From: Chitinophaga terrae (ex Kim and Jung 2007)
Lineage (GTDB): Bacteria > Bacteroidota > Bacteroidia > Chitinophagales > Chitinophagaceae
DNA length: 64,000 nt
NCBI RefSeq assembly: GCF_900107795.1
Contig: NZ_FNRL01000007.1
Span: 95,033 to 159,032 of the forward strand
Direction of reading: 5' to 3'
The notes under the pieces are model-generated. The model saw nothing but the letters and a program-made list of their open reading frames with translations, did not search any database and was not told the origin of the DNA. Shown in pieces: positions 41,036-49,048 of this stretch. The position numbers and the translations under genes are program-made. Each line of letters opens with the position of its first letter. Position 1 is the first letter of the stretch.

Positions 41036-41800
41036 TTAATTCCAGATACCGTTGGCAGCGGTAAGAATAATTGGTTCTTTATCAGTTACTACGATGGTAT
41101 GTTCGTGTTGAGCTACAAATCCCCCTTTGTTCCCTACCAGCGTCCAGCCGTCGTTTAGCTGGGCGGCGATGTTGGATTTGGTAGAAATGAATGTTTCGAT
41201 TGCTACAACGCTGTTAAGTTGAAACCGCTGGCGGTTGTAACGGGAATAGCAGTTCAGCACATCTTCCGGTTCTTCGTGCAGTGAGCGCCCTACCCCATGC
41301 CCGCCAAGGTTGCGGATCACGGTAAAACCGGCGCCTGCGGCTTCTGTTTCGATCAACCGGCCTATCTGCCGGATCTTAACACCGGATTTGATATGTTGAA
41401 TAGCTTTATGAAGAATGGCTTTAGAGGCATCCACCAACTTCTGATGTTTGTGGATATCGGCTCCCAGTACAAAAGATCCGCCGTTGTCAGCCCAGAAACC
41501 ATTTAACTCGGCTGATACATCTATGTTTATCAGGTCGCCTTCCTGTATATATTTTTTGGCAGAAGGAATGCCGTGGGCTACTTCGTTGTTGACGCTGATG
41601 CAGGTGCAGCCCGGAAAGCGGTAGGTCAGATAGGGAGCAGACCTGGCGCCATATGATTTTAATACATCATACCCATAATCATCCAATTGTTTAGTGGACA
41701 TGCCCGGTTGTGCGTATTCTCTCATCGCCTTTAAGGTAACAGCCACCACTTCGCTGACCTTTTTCATACCTTCCAATTCGGCCTGGTTCGTAATTGACAT
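41036..41800 (-). CDS. map: Methionine aminopeptidase, type I
   Basis: A 254-residue metalloprotease that removes the initiator methionine from nascent proteins. The pita-bread fold ligands are visible: the HG of EVAHGIPS, Asp in LINIDVSAELNGFWADNGGSF (two Asp ligands), HGVGRSLHEEP, and Glu in VVAIETFI and QHEHTIVVT near the C-terminus. The length matches type Ia enzymes, with no N-terminal extension. It follows the QueF-like gene by 20 bp on the same strand, so it could be read from the KptA-QueF-like transcript. Confidence 0.95.
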   Translation of the reverse strand: MSITNQAELEGMKKVSEVVAVTLKAMREYAQPGMSTKQLDDYGYDVLKSYGARSAPYLTYRFPGCTCISVNNEVAHGIPSAKKYIQEGDLINIDVSAELNGFWADNGGSFVLGADIHKHQKLVDASKAILHKAIQHIKSGVKIRQIGRLIETEAAGAGFTVIRNLGGHGVGRSLHEEPEDVLNCYSRYNRQRFQLNSVVAIETFISTKSNIAAQLNDGWTLVGNKGGFVAQHEHTIVVTDKEPIILTAANGIWN

Positions 41801-41820
41801 ACTATATAACGTTTAACATC

Positions 41821-42252
41821 TTACATTAAAATCCCCCATTCTTCATCTCTTTCAGGATAGTCTTTAAATCTTTCACTTCCTCCCCTGTCTTTCCAGTCGG
41901 AATCGATCACCAGTTTGGAACTGATACCGCCGCGCGGGTTGCAGATAAGGGTGATCCTCAAACGATCCGGTTCATAGACTTCCATCATGTGATCATAAAT
42001 GATGTTGATCAACCTTTCATAAGATACGATAATATCCCTGAGATGATAAACATAAAGTTTTAGCGACTTTAGTTCAATGATCTTGTTCTTGGGATAGAAA
42101 GTGATGTACAATTTAGCGAAATCCGGTTGTTCCTGAACACCGAGGAAGGTAAATTCAGGAACTTTTATCTTCATTTCATACTTCTCCTTGGATGGATTGG
42201 GGAGGGCTTTTAAGATCGATTTATCAATACTTTGATAGAGCTTCTTGGTCAT
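41821..42252 (-). CDS. QueF-family protein lacking the catalytic Cys and His
   Basis: A 143-residue member of the QueF (preQ0 reductase) fold family, with VPEFTFLG, QPDFAKLYITFYP, ELKSLKLYVY (60-69) and NPRGGIS clearly aligned to QueF. In active QueF the sequence FTSLC carries the nucleophilic Cys that attacks the nitrile; here the position is Gly38 (FTFLG). The catalytic His of the FHE motif is replaced (SYE, Tyr78-Glu79), while Asp44 and Glu79 remain. It cannot perform the known thioimide chemistry as written, so 'preQ1 synthase' would be a mislabel. It is encoded 64 bp after kptA. True function unknown. Confidence 0.82.
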   Translation of the reverse strand: MTKKLYQSIDKSILKALPNPSKEKYEMKIKVPEFTFLGVQEQPDFAKLYITFYPKNKIIELKSLKLYVYHLRDIIVSYERLINIIYDHMMEVYEPDRLRITLICNPRGGISSKLVIDSDWKDRGGSERFKDYPERDEEWGILM

Positions 42253-42316
42253 GTTCCTTTATTAAACATTACGGGTAAGCTGCAAAGGTAGGTAAATGCC
42301 TTATTAATAACCAATC

Positions 42317-42859
42317 CTATTGCCGGGGAATGGAGATATACGCCGGGGGAACAAACTCCGTCAGCCAAACACCGTTATCCGACAGGTAAAACAGGAAGCC
42401 ATCCCGGTGCATGCGTCCACTGTCGATAGTGAGGATCACCGGGGCGCCCCTCCGCCTGCCAACGTTTACGGCTGTTTCCAGGTTAGCGCTCAGGTGCAGG
42501 TGATTTCGCTGCATCTTCTGCAGTCCATCCTGCCTGATAGCATCCAGGAATTTCTCTACGGTACCATGATAAAGCGTTGCAGGCGGCGTGGCTGGCGCCA
42601 GTTGCAGGTCTACGGCCACAGTATGCCCCTGGCTGGCCCGGATACGGGACCCGCTTTCATCGATGGCAAATCGTTGTTTGTCATTTTCTGCCACCACTTT
42701 AAACAGTTCTTCTTTTGAAAAATGATAACCATGGATGGCGCATTGCTCCAGCAGGTGATCAACATCAGCCCATCCATGTTCATCGAGGGTTAACTGAACT
42801 GTTTCGGGCTTATGCCGAAGGATCAGGCTTAAAAATTTACTTATCTCAATCGTTTTCAT
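42317..42859 (-). CDS. kptA: RNA 2'-phosphotransferase, Tpt1/KptA family
   Basis: A 180-residue enzyme that uses NAD+ to remove a 2'-phosphate from RNA, passing through an ADP-ribosylated RNA intermediate and releasing ADP-ribose 1",2"-cyclic phosphate; relatives can also ADP-ribosylate 5'-phosphate ends of RNA. The active-site residues are present: Arg15-His16 (LILRHKPE), Arg63 (DKQRFAI), YHGT (His98) and the Arg cluster 135-137 (VGRRRGAP). Its start overlaps the stop of the NADAR gene by 14 bp, showing tight coupling with ADP-ribose-handling proteins. Bacteria lack the tRNA-splicing role of Tpt1, so the natural substrate is open. Confidence 0.92.
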   Translation of the reverse strand: MKTIEISKFLSLILRHKPETVQLTLDEHGWADVDHLLEQCAIHGYHFSKEELFKVVAENDKQRFAIDESGSRIRASQGHTVAVDLQLAPATPPATLYHGTVEKFLDAIRQDGLQKMQRNHLHLSANLETAVNVGRRRGAPVILTIDSGRMHRDGFLFYLSDNGVWLTEFVPPAYISIPRQ

Positions 42860-43415
42860 GTTTTCTTAATTTATCCCTTACTTCCATCAGGGCAAATCCC
42901 AACAGGTTTTGCCCATTCCAGTCAGCAGGTTTTTTAACACGGGGATCGCCTTCAGCGAGGCCGATTCCCCAGATCCTGTCGTAAGGCGAAGCCTCGACAA
43001 GCACCTGGTCGCCGGTGTTTAATAAGAATTCTTTTAATGAAGGATGCTGAGAAAATTTGTGAAGATTGCCTTCCGCAACAATGTCAAATTTCTTTGCATC
43101 CCAGGTTGCAGGATCAAAGCGTTTCACTTTCCGGCCGAGGTTCTGAACGGTAGCGGGAGAAAGTGTATTGATGATCTTTTCCAATATCTCCGCGTCCGCA
43201 AATAGCCTGGCCTTGCACGCCATCATCCAGTGTTCGGCAGTATGATATCTCACGCCATCCACAACAAAAGCTGCTTCATACCACTGGCTGAAACAACTTT
43301 TGGAGACCTGTCCGTTCTTATCAGGCCGATGCCCCCAGAAAAACAAAAAAGGAGGCGCCTTATGATCGTTCCATTGAGCTATTACCCATTCGTTACTATA
43401 CTTCATACTGTTCAA
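42846..43415 (-). CDS. NADAR family protein (YbiA-like ADP-ribose/N-glycosidase)
   Basis: A 189-residue NADAR (PF08719) protein. Conserved features include CFSQWYEAAFVVDGVRYHTAEHWM, Glu61, KARLF (Lys68), the W-x-x-KF and LHKFSQHP segments, and DRIWGIG (Asp146, Trp149). NADAR enzymes act on N-glycosidic bonds, for example removing ADP-ribose from guanine bases in DNA or cleaving riboflavin-pathway intermediates (YbiA/COG3236). It overlaps the PARG-like gene upstream by 20 bp and kptA downstream by 14 bp. This context favours ADP-ribose removal. The start may be Met4 (43406). Confidence 0.9.
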   Translation of the reverse strand: MNSMKYSNEWVIAQWNDHKAPPFLFFWGHRPDKNGQVSKSCFSQWYEAAFVVDGVRYHTAEHWMMACKARLFADAEILEKIINTLSPATVQNLGRKVKRFDPATWDAKKFDIVAEGNLHKFSQHPSLKEFLLNTGDQVLVEASPYDRIWGIGLAEGDPRVKKPADWNGQNLLGFALMEVRDKLRKHEND

Positions 43416-44265
43416 ATATTGTTTGAAATGCTTTTTTATTCACTTGTTTATCTGAGCTGTCATACACCGCAAACACCACTTCCCTGAAAGCTCCTTTCAG
43501 TACCGGGTTAGAGGTAAGATGGAAGGCAAACCATGCGGCAACATCCGCCGGCTCGTTCCTGAATACCCCGCAGCCCCAGGCTCCCAACACCAATACAGAC
43601 TGGTTGTGGATCACGGCCAGCGACAATAATTTCCCGATCCTCGACAACATCACAGGTTCCAGCAGCTCCAGTTTCTCCGGGCTATTTGTTCTAAGCGCTC
43701 CTGCATTGACAGCAGGAGCAGTAAGGATATCCACGGTGTAGTAGTTATCCAGCAACTCGTCATGGTCATTCCTGAAAACAGGGACATTGGGAGAATAGAT
43801 CATGTGGTCTGAATACAATGCATCTCCATTCGCCCTGTTGTAATCATACATCGCCGGCCTGGCCTTAAGGGAGGCGTAAAGCCCGCTGGCTCTTGCCAGC
43901 GCTTCCTCCTGCGCCTGGGCGCCTCCCAGGAAACCGCCTCCGGGATTCTTCGCAGAAGCGAAGTTCAGGCAACAAACACCTGTTTTCTCTTCCTCTACTA
44001 CCAATCTCCGGGCGGCTGCAAAAGTAGTTTCACCGGTGACGGATATACGGGTATCATATCTTTCCCGGTTATCCAGCAAGTTGTCGCGCCGCTGGTATAC
44101 CGTTTCGAAATCGTCTGGCGTATAGTGAATTGTTTGTTCAACGCTGGATGAAAGGTCGGCCCGCAAATCGATCTGCTGCGATCTTGTATTTATATAACAG
44201 CCATTGTCGAGGATCTCCAATGTTTCATAAGCTGTTTTAATTCGCTGATTCCTGTTCATAGTCAT
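43396..44265 (-). CDS. Microbial-type PARG (TIGR02452 / DUF2263 macrodomain protein)
   Basis: A 289-residue poly(ADP-ribose) glycohydrolase-type macrodomain. The signature GGG (109-111) followed by QEE (119-121) in NPGGGFLGGAQAQEE carries the catalytic glutamates, and VLVLGAWGCGVFRNEP is the C-terminal ADP-ribose loop of TIGR02452 proteins. It would remove ADP-ribose units from modified macromolecules. It is the first gene of an overlapping trio with NADAR and kptA. The start is at 44265 or at Met3 (44259). The promoter with a palindromic operator lies at 44336-44378. Confidence 0.92.
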   Translation of the reverse strand: MTMNRNQRIKTAYETLEILDNGCYINTRSQQIDLRADLSSSVEQTIHYTPDDFETVYQRRDNLLDNRERYDTRISVTGETTFAAARRLVVEEEKTGVCCLNFASAKNPGGGFLGGAQAQEEALARASGLYASLKARPAMYDYNRANGDALYSDHMIYSPNVPVFRNDHDELLDNYYTVDILTAPAVNAGALRTNSPEKLELLEPVMLSRIGKLLSLAVIHNQSVLVLGAWGCGVFRNEPADVAAWFAFHLTSNPVLKGAFREVVFAVYDSSDKQVNKKAFQTIFEQYEV

Positions 44266-44335
44266 TCATTTTTTACCGAGGGCGGAATACTGAGGTTAAC
44301 GTCTTCCTTTTTCGGCTTAGGTTAGTATTTGTTTA

Positions 44336-44378
44336 CGTCATTATGACGCAAAGTAAAAACAAAAAACCGGAACTGCAA
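44336..44378 (-). promoter_or_regulatory. Promoter and 13-bp palindromic operator of the PARG-NADAR-kptA operon
   Basis: Minus strand: TTTTG (complement of 44376-44380), about 20 nt, then TACTTTG (complement of 44349-44355). Immediately downstream, over the expected start of transcription, is the palindrome CGTCATTATGACG (44336-44348). Initiation near 44342 leaves a leader of about 77 nt. Confidence 0.45.
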
Positions 44379-44455
44379 AACGGTATAGGTAGCTTGATAA
44401 GAAATGAGGTAAGAAAACGGCTGGCGATACGGGTCAAAGTCTTGCCTTAAAATAT

Positions 44456-44887
44456 TTATGGCTCCGTAGATTTAACCTCTGCCAACACCTTGCCCAGCAA
44501 AGCCGACAGCTGCTGCAACTCGGATTTGGAAAGAATTTCAGCCGCCCGGGCGGTCACATGATGGCGGAAATTCTCCGAATTATCCACCAGGAACTTACCT
44601 TTCTCTGTAACTTCCAGGAAGAATACCCTTTTATCGCCAGGGTTCTGCCGCTGAACCAGCAAGCCACTCTCTACCAGGAACCTCACCTGTCGGGAAATCG
44701 CAGGCTGACTTACCCCAAAGGCCCTGGCCAACTCGCTTCCCGTTACCATCCCCTTCCGGTATATAAATTCCACGATGTTATAATGCGTGGCTGTTACCCC
44801 GTTATAGTTGCCTTTATTCATGTTGGCAAGTATATAACACTGGAGGTCAGTGAATATCTCGAAAAACTGCTGCTTTGATTGGTCCAT
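44456..44887 (-). CDS. MarR family regulator of the UvrA-like gene
   Basis: A 143-residue MarR-type protein with a winged helix-turn-helix in the middle (TGSELARAFGVSQPAISRQV, then VESGLLVQRQNPGDKRVFFLEVTEKG). It starts 50 bp from the divergent UvrA-like gene, and the perfect 29-bp palindrome between them is a very strong candidate operator for this protein. The gene is also upstream of, and on the same strand as, the PARG-NADAR-kptA group with a 190-bp gap that holds a separate promoter, so control of that group is uncertain. Confidence 0.92.
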   Translation of the reverse strand: MDQSKQQFFEIFTDLQCYILANMNKGNYNGVTATHYNIVEFIYRKGMVTGSELARAFGVSQPAISRQVRFLVESGLLVQRQNPGDKRVFFLEVTEKGKFLVDNSENFRHHVTARAAEILSKSELQQLSALLGKVLAEVKSTEP

Positions 44888-44899
44888 TGATAAATATAC

Positions 44900-44928
44900 T
44901 TAACTTTGTTAACTATTAACAAAGTTAA
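44900..44928. promoter_or_regulatory. Perfect 29-bp MarR operator covering two divergent -7 boxes
   Basis: TTAACTTTGTTAA (44900-44912), spacer CTA, then TTAACAAAGTTAA (44916-44928), a perfect inverted repeat. Each arm contains TAACTTTG, which fits the TAnnTTTG -7 box: 44901-44908 on plus for the UvrA-like gene, and the complement of 44920-44927 on minus for the MarR gene. A TTG at 44879-44881 lies 19 nt upstream of the plus-strand box. Binding of a dimer would block both promoters. Confidence 0.8.
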
Positions 44929-44942
44929 TAAATTTATTGGGT

Positions 44943-47195
44943 ATGAAAGATATTGTTGTAGTGAACGCAAGACAGAATAACCTGAAGAATATCTCCATTA
45001 AAATTCCTAAAAACCGCATTACTGTTTTTACCGGTGTTTCTGGTTCAGGCAAATCGTCACTGGTCTTTGAAACCATTGGAGCGGAAGCGCAACGGCAGAT
45101 CAATGAAACCCAGCACAGTTTTATCAGGAACCGTTTGCAGCATTACGGTGTTCCGGATGTGGAGAAGATCGAGAACCTGAACGTTCCCATTATCATCAAC
45201 CAGAAAAGACTGGGCGGCAACGCCCGGTCGACCGTCGGAACAGCAACCGATGTTTATGCGGCACTGCGGCTCCTCTACTCCCGCATGGGCGAACCATTCG
45301 TAGGCTATTCCAATGTTTTTTCTTTCAATAACCCGCAGGGCATGTGCCCTGAATGCGAAGGCCTTGGCTATGTTCAAACCGTTAACGTTTCACACCTCAT
45401 CGACAAAGAACGATCGCTGAACGAAGGCGCCATCCGGTTTCCCACGTTTCAGCCGGGCGGCTGGCGCTGGACCCGCTATGTTCATTCTGGATACTTTGAT
45501 AATGATAAAAAGCTGAAAGACTATACGAAAGAGGAATGGGACCTGCTTTTAAATGCAGCCGAACATAAGCTGGAGCATCCGTCTCCCGAATGGGGTAAAA
45601 CAGTAAAATACGAGGGGATTATCCCCCGGATTGAAAAAGCTTTCCTGAAAAAAGACTCCAAAGAAAATACCACGAGGAAAGATGCTTTGAAGAAAGTGAT
45701 CACAACTAAAACCTGTCCCCGCTGCCTGGGAAAAAGGCTCAACGAAAAAATACTGTCCTGCAAGATCGGCGGGCTGGATATTGCCGACTGCACGGCTATG
45801 TCGGTAGATGACCTCTTGAATTTCATCCATTCTCTCCATTCAACTACCTACGAATCTATCCTCCAGGAATTAACGAGAAAACTGCAGAATATCATCAATA
45901 TCGGCCTACCCTACCTCACCCTCGACAGGCGTACCGATACCCTTTCGGGGGGCGAATCCCAGAGGATCAAAATGGTAAAGAACCTCGGAAACAGCCTGGT
46001 AGACCTGCTCTATATCTTCGATGAACCGAGCATCGGCCTTCATCCCAAAGACATCCAGCATATTGCCAATATTATCAGGCAGATAAGGGATAAAGGGAAT
46101 ACGGTACTGATCGTGGAGCATGATCCTGACCTGATCAAAATCGCCGATCATGTGGTGGATATGGGACCAGGATCTGGTGAAGAAGGCGGAGAAATTATAT
46201 TTGAAGGAAGTTTTAAGGAGCTGAAAAGATCTTCCGGGCAAACCGGCTCCTACTTCTCTCATCATCCTACCTACAGGAAAAATCCCCGGTCGGCAACCGG
46301 GTACCTGCAGATCAATAATGCCAATGCCCATAACCTCCGGGATCTGAGCGTTCAGATACCAACCGGCATCATGACGGTGATCACCGGCGTGGCAGGTTCG
46401 GGAAAAAGTACGCTGATGACGGAAGTACTGCCGCAATATTATCCTTCCGTTACCATTATAGACCAATCGGCATTTACCGCGGGGATACGCTCTAATTTAC
46501 TGACCTACCTGCATCTTTCGGATACTGTAAGGGCGCTGTTCGCGAAGCAGAATAAAGTTTCGGAAAAACTGTTCAGCAGGAACAGTGAAGGCGCCTGCAA
46601 AAACTGTAATGGCCTGGGCGTCGAAAAAATTGACCTGGCATTTATGGATGATATAGAACAGCCCTGCGAAGTATGCGGCGGCACAGGCTTCGATCCTAAA
46701 GTGCTTCAGTATACCTACAAACGTCAGAACATTGCCGATATAATGCGGATGACCGTGACCAAAGCGCAGCAATTCTTTACTGAGCCGGCGTTTAGCAAAG
46801 AGTTTGAGCTGCTGATGCAATTAGGATTAGGGTATCTTACCTTAGGCCAGCGTCTCGACAGTTTTTCGGGAGGAGAAAGACAACGGTTAAAACTAACCCG
46901 GGAATTAAAGGAAACCAACAAAATACTGGTGCTGGACGAACCCAGTACCGGCCTACATCCCAGCGATACAAAAAAACTGCTTTCCTTCCTGGATCATTTG
47001 GCAGGTAAACAAAACACCCTGCTGGTCATCGAACATAACCTGGACATCATCGCCCAGGCCGATTGGATCATCGACATCGGCCCCGGCGCCGGCAAGTTTG
47101 GAGGCCAGATCGTTTTCGAGGGCACGGTGGAAGAATTACTTAAAAACAGGAAGTCGTTCACTGCTGAATACCTGAGGAAGCACCTGGCCATATAA
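44943..47195 (+). CDS. UvrA-like ABC ATPase (short, UvrA2/DrrC-type)
   Basis: A 750-residue protein with two ABC ATPase units: Walker A GVSGSGKSS (31-39) with signature LSGGESQR near residue 333, and GVAGSGKST near 482 with FSGGERQR near 641. Zinc-finger cysteine pairs interrupt both (CPECEGLGY, CPRCLGKR; CKNCNGLG with CEVCGGTG). It is about 190 residues shorter than repair UvrA (about 940) in the region that binds UvrB, as in UvrA2/DrrC proteins linked to resistance against DNA-binding compounds. Control by an adjacent MarR regulator fits inducible tolerance. The start is ATG at 44943; a TTG at 44937 is less likely. Confidence 0.88.
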   Translation: MKDIVVVNARQNNLKNISIKIPKNRITVFTGVSGSGKSSLVFETIGAEAQRQINETQHSFIRNRLQHYGVPDVEKIENLNVPIIINQKRLGGNARSTVGTATDVYAALRLLYSRMGEPFVGYSNVFSFNNPQGMCPECEGLGYVQTVNVSHLIDKERSLNEGAIRFPTFQPGGWRWTRYVHSGYFDNDKKLKDYTKEEWDLLLNAAEHKLEHPSPEWGKTVKYEGIIPRIEKAFLKKDSKENTTRKDALKKVITTKTCPRCLGKRLNEKILSCKIGGLDIADCTAMSVDDLLNFIHSLHSTTYESILQELTRKLQNIINIGLPYLTLDRRTDTLSGGESQRIKMVKNLGNSLVDLLYIFDEPSIGLHPKDIQHIANIIRQIRDKGNTVLIVEHDPDLIKIADHVVDMGPGSGEEGGEIIFEGSFKELKRSSGQTGSYFSHHPTYRKNPRSATGYLQINNANAHNLRDLSVQIPTGIMTVITGVAGSGKSTLMTEVLPQYYPSVTIIDQSAFTAGIRSNLLTYLHLSDTVRALFAKQNKVSEKLFSRNSEGACKNCNGLGVEKIDLAFMDDIEQPCEVCGGTGFDPKVLQYTYKRQNIADIMRMTVTKAQQFFTEPAFSKEFELLMQLGLGYLTLGQRLDSFSGGERQRLKLTRELKETNKILVLDEPSTGLHPSDTKKLLSFLDHLAGKQNTLLVIEHNLDIIAQADWIIDIGPGAGKFGGQIVFEGTVEELLKNRKSFTAEYLRKHLAI

Positions 47196-47278
47196 TATCG
47201 GGGGTCTTATCATGATATAAAAAAACGATAGTTTACACTATCATAGTTCTATATTAGTTATAAGAACCACACGAATAA

Positions 47279-48799
47279 ATGAAAAAACTATTCTCGTTGC
47301 TGGCCGTGATCAGCTATCTCCCATCCCTTGCCCAGCAAGGCCCGGTACACGTAGAAAGCCTGGTCATCAACCCATACCAGACCTTTTCAAAGAAAGACAC
47401 TTCAGAAAGGAAACAGATTGCAGGCTGGTGCCTATATATGTCAACCAACGAGGATTACAAACATATCACAGAACAGGCTTCGGCCAAATATTTTCCCGGC
47501 CCTGTAAAAGAGGGTGCGAAAAAGGTAAAGCGGACGGTGAACATCCGGCACCAGCAGTTACCGGATGAACAGCTTCCTATTGTAAGCCGCATGTCGTTCA
47601 GCGACCCGTTAAGAAGCACCATGTACAGCACCGGCCTGTATGCCGTAGCGGGGCAACCTATTGAGATACAGATACCAGACAGCCTGGTAGCGAAAGGGCT
47701 TCATGTGCAGATAGGCTGCCATACCGACCCGCTGCAGGCGGGCTGGTCGGCGTTCGAAGACTGGCGGCGCATGCCTTATATCATCACCGACATTGCACTC
47801 AATAAAACGAAAAAGAAGGTAACCAGTCCATTCGGCGGGCTTGTTTATATCAACTGCGAACCCGCAACCAGTTCCTGGAGCAGCAATATTACAATTGACG
47901 GCGCTATTGCGTCGCCCCTGTATGTAAAAGGGCAAACCAGCAACGAAGAATGGCAACGGCAATTGCAACAAAATAAAGCGCCCTGGGGAGAACTGATGGC
48001 GGATAAGATCATTTTGTCGCTGCCCGACAGCGTATTGCAAACCATTAAACATCCGGACAGCGTTGCCGCCCTCTGGGATCTGATCGTGAGCGGAGAAATG
48101 GAACTGGCGCAATTACCTGACAAGCCCTATCGCCCACAGCGCATGGTAATAGATGAACATCTCTTTGCCGGGTATGCGCATAGCGGTTACCCGTTCATGG
48201 TTCATCACAGTCCTACCATGCATATGTTGTCAACCGATATAGTGGTAGACCCGGGCAAATTGCTGGTTCCCAGCGAAGGAGGCGCCAACTGGGGTTTCTT
48301 TCACGAGATAGGTCACAACATGCAGAACTACGATTGGGTATTTGACGGCACCACTGAAGTGAGCTGCAACTTTTTCTCCCTCTATATGTTCGACCGGCTC
48401 ACAGGCGGCAGGGATGGCGCGCATTCAGACATCCGCAATACTCATACAACAGCGTTGATGAAAGAATATTTCGCAAATGGAGCGAATTATGAAACCTGGA
48501 AGAACGAACCGTTTTTAGGGCTGATACTTTTCAGGCAATTGCAGGAAGCCTTCGGATGGGAGTCGTTCAAAACGTTTTTCCGGAAATGCCAGGAAGCTGC
48601 AAAGGCAGATCCGAAGTTTGAGAGGCCGTTATCAGATGCGGCCAAGCGCGACCGGTGGGTAGGCGATTTCTCGGCCATCACGCAACGCAACCTGGCGCCT
48701 TTCTTCGAAAAATGGGGCATTCCCATCAGCGACAGCGTTAAAGCTGTTGTTCAGCAATACCCGGTATGGATGCCATATAATTTTCCTCCGCAACCATAA
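47279..48799 (+). CDS. Secreted M60-type (enhancin-like) metallopeptidase
   Basis: A 506-residue protein with a signal peptide (cleavage near LAQQ, residue 18). After an N-terminal beta domain that includes GLYAVAGQPIEIQIP, the zinc site reads HEIGHNMQ (His342, Glu343, His346) with the downstream Glu360 in GTTEVSCN, the M60/PF13402 pattern. Such enzymes cleave mucin-like O-glycoproteins and are common in carbohydrate-using Bacteroidota. No carbohydrate-binding or SusD-type partner is adjacent. It is a single gene 83 bp after the UvrA-like gene; a small GATAGT/ACTATC stem (47227-47242) lies in the gap. Confidence 0.88.
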   Translation: MKKLFSLLAVISYLPSLAQQGPVHVESLVINPYQTFSKKDTSERKQIAGWCLYMSTNEDYKHITEQASAKYFPGPVKEGAKKVKRTVNIRHQQLPDEQLPIVSRMSFSDPLRSTMYSTGLYAVAGQPIEIQIPDSLVAKGLHVQIGCHTDPLQAGWSAFEDWRRMPYIITDIALNKTKKKVTSPFGGLVYINCEPATSSWSSNITIDGAIASPLYVKGQTSNEEWQRQLQQNKAPWGELMADKIILSLPDSVLQTIKHPDSVAALWDLIVSGEMELAQLPDKPYRPQRMVIDEHLFAGYAHSGYPFMVHHSPTMHMLSTDIVVDPGKLLVPSEGGANWGFFHEIGHNMQNYDWVFDGTTEVSCNFFSLYMFDRLTGGRDGAHSDIRNTHTTALMKEYFANGANYETWKNEPFLGLILFRQLQEAFGWESFKTFFRKCQEAAKADPKFERPLSDAAKRDRWVGDFSAITQRNLAPFFEKWGIPISDSVKAVVQQYPVWMPYNFPPQP

Positions 48800-49000
48800 C
48801 AAAACAACCAGGCGATACAAATTGCCAAACCATGAAAGTACTGAGCATTTTAACGTCCCCTCCCTGGTGGAAGGTAGAAAATCTCTCACCTTCAAAAGAG
48901 GTAGCGGGAATTCTTCTTGCAGCGTCAAACCCGTAAATAACGCCTGTCGCCAGCTGATACTTTTTTCGTAGTAATATTTAAGGATTTTTTGTATGTTGAA

Positions 49001-49048
49001 ACGTGGAGATAGAAATATCTCCGTACCCTACATATAAAAATTCCACGT
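49001..49048 (+). promoter_or_regulatory. Structured 5' leader of the Gfo/Idh/MocA gene
   Basis: GGAGATA (49005-49011), loop GAAA, TATCTCC (49016-49022) form a perfect 7-bp hairpin with a GNRA tetraloop. ACGTGG (49001-49006) can alternatively pair with CCACGT (49043-49048), which abuts the ATG at 49049. The two pairings share bases 49005-49006, so they compete, a layout that could modulate translation. No known riboswitch class recognised. Confidence 0.35.

Noticed and set aside
41821..42252. Annotation as functional preQ1 synthase (QueF)
   Set aside because: The nucleophilic Cys and the catalytic His are absent, so the known reaction is not supported.
42317..44265. A DarTG-type toxin-antitoxin module
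   Set aside because: No DarT-like ADP-ribosyltransferase is encoded in or next to the group; only reversal or processing enzymes are visible.
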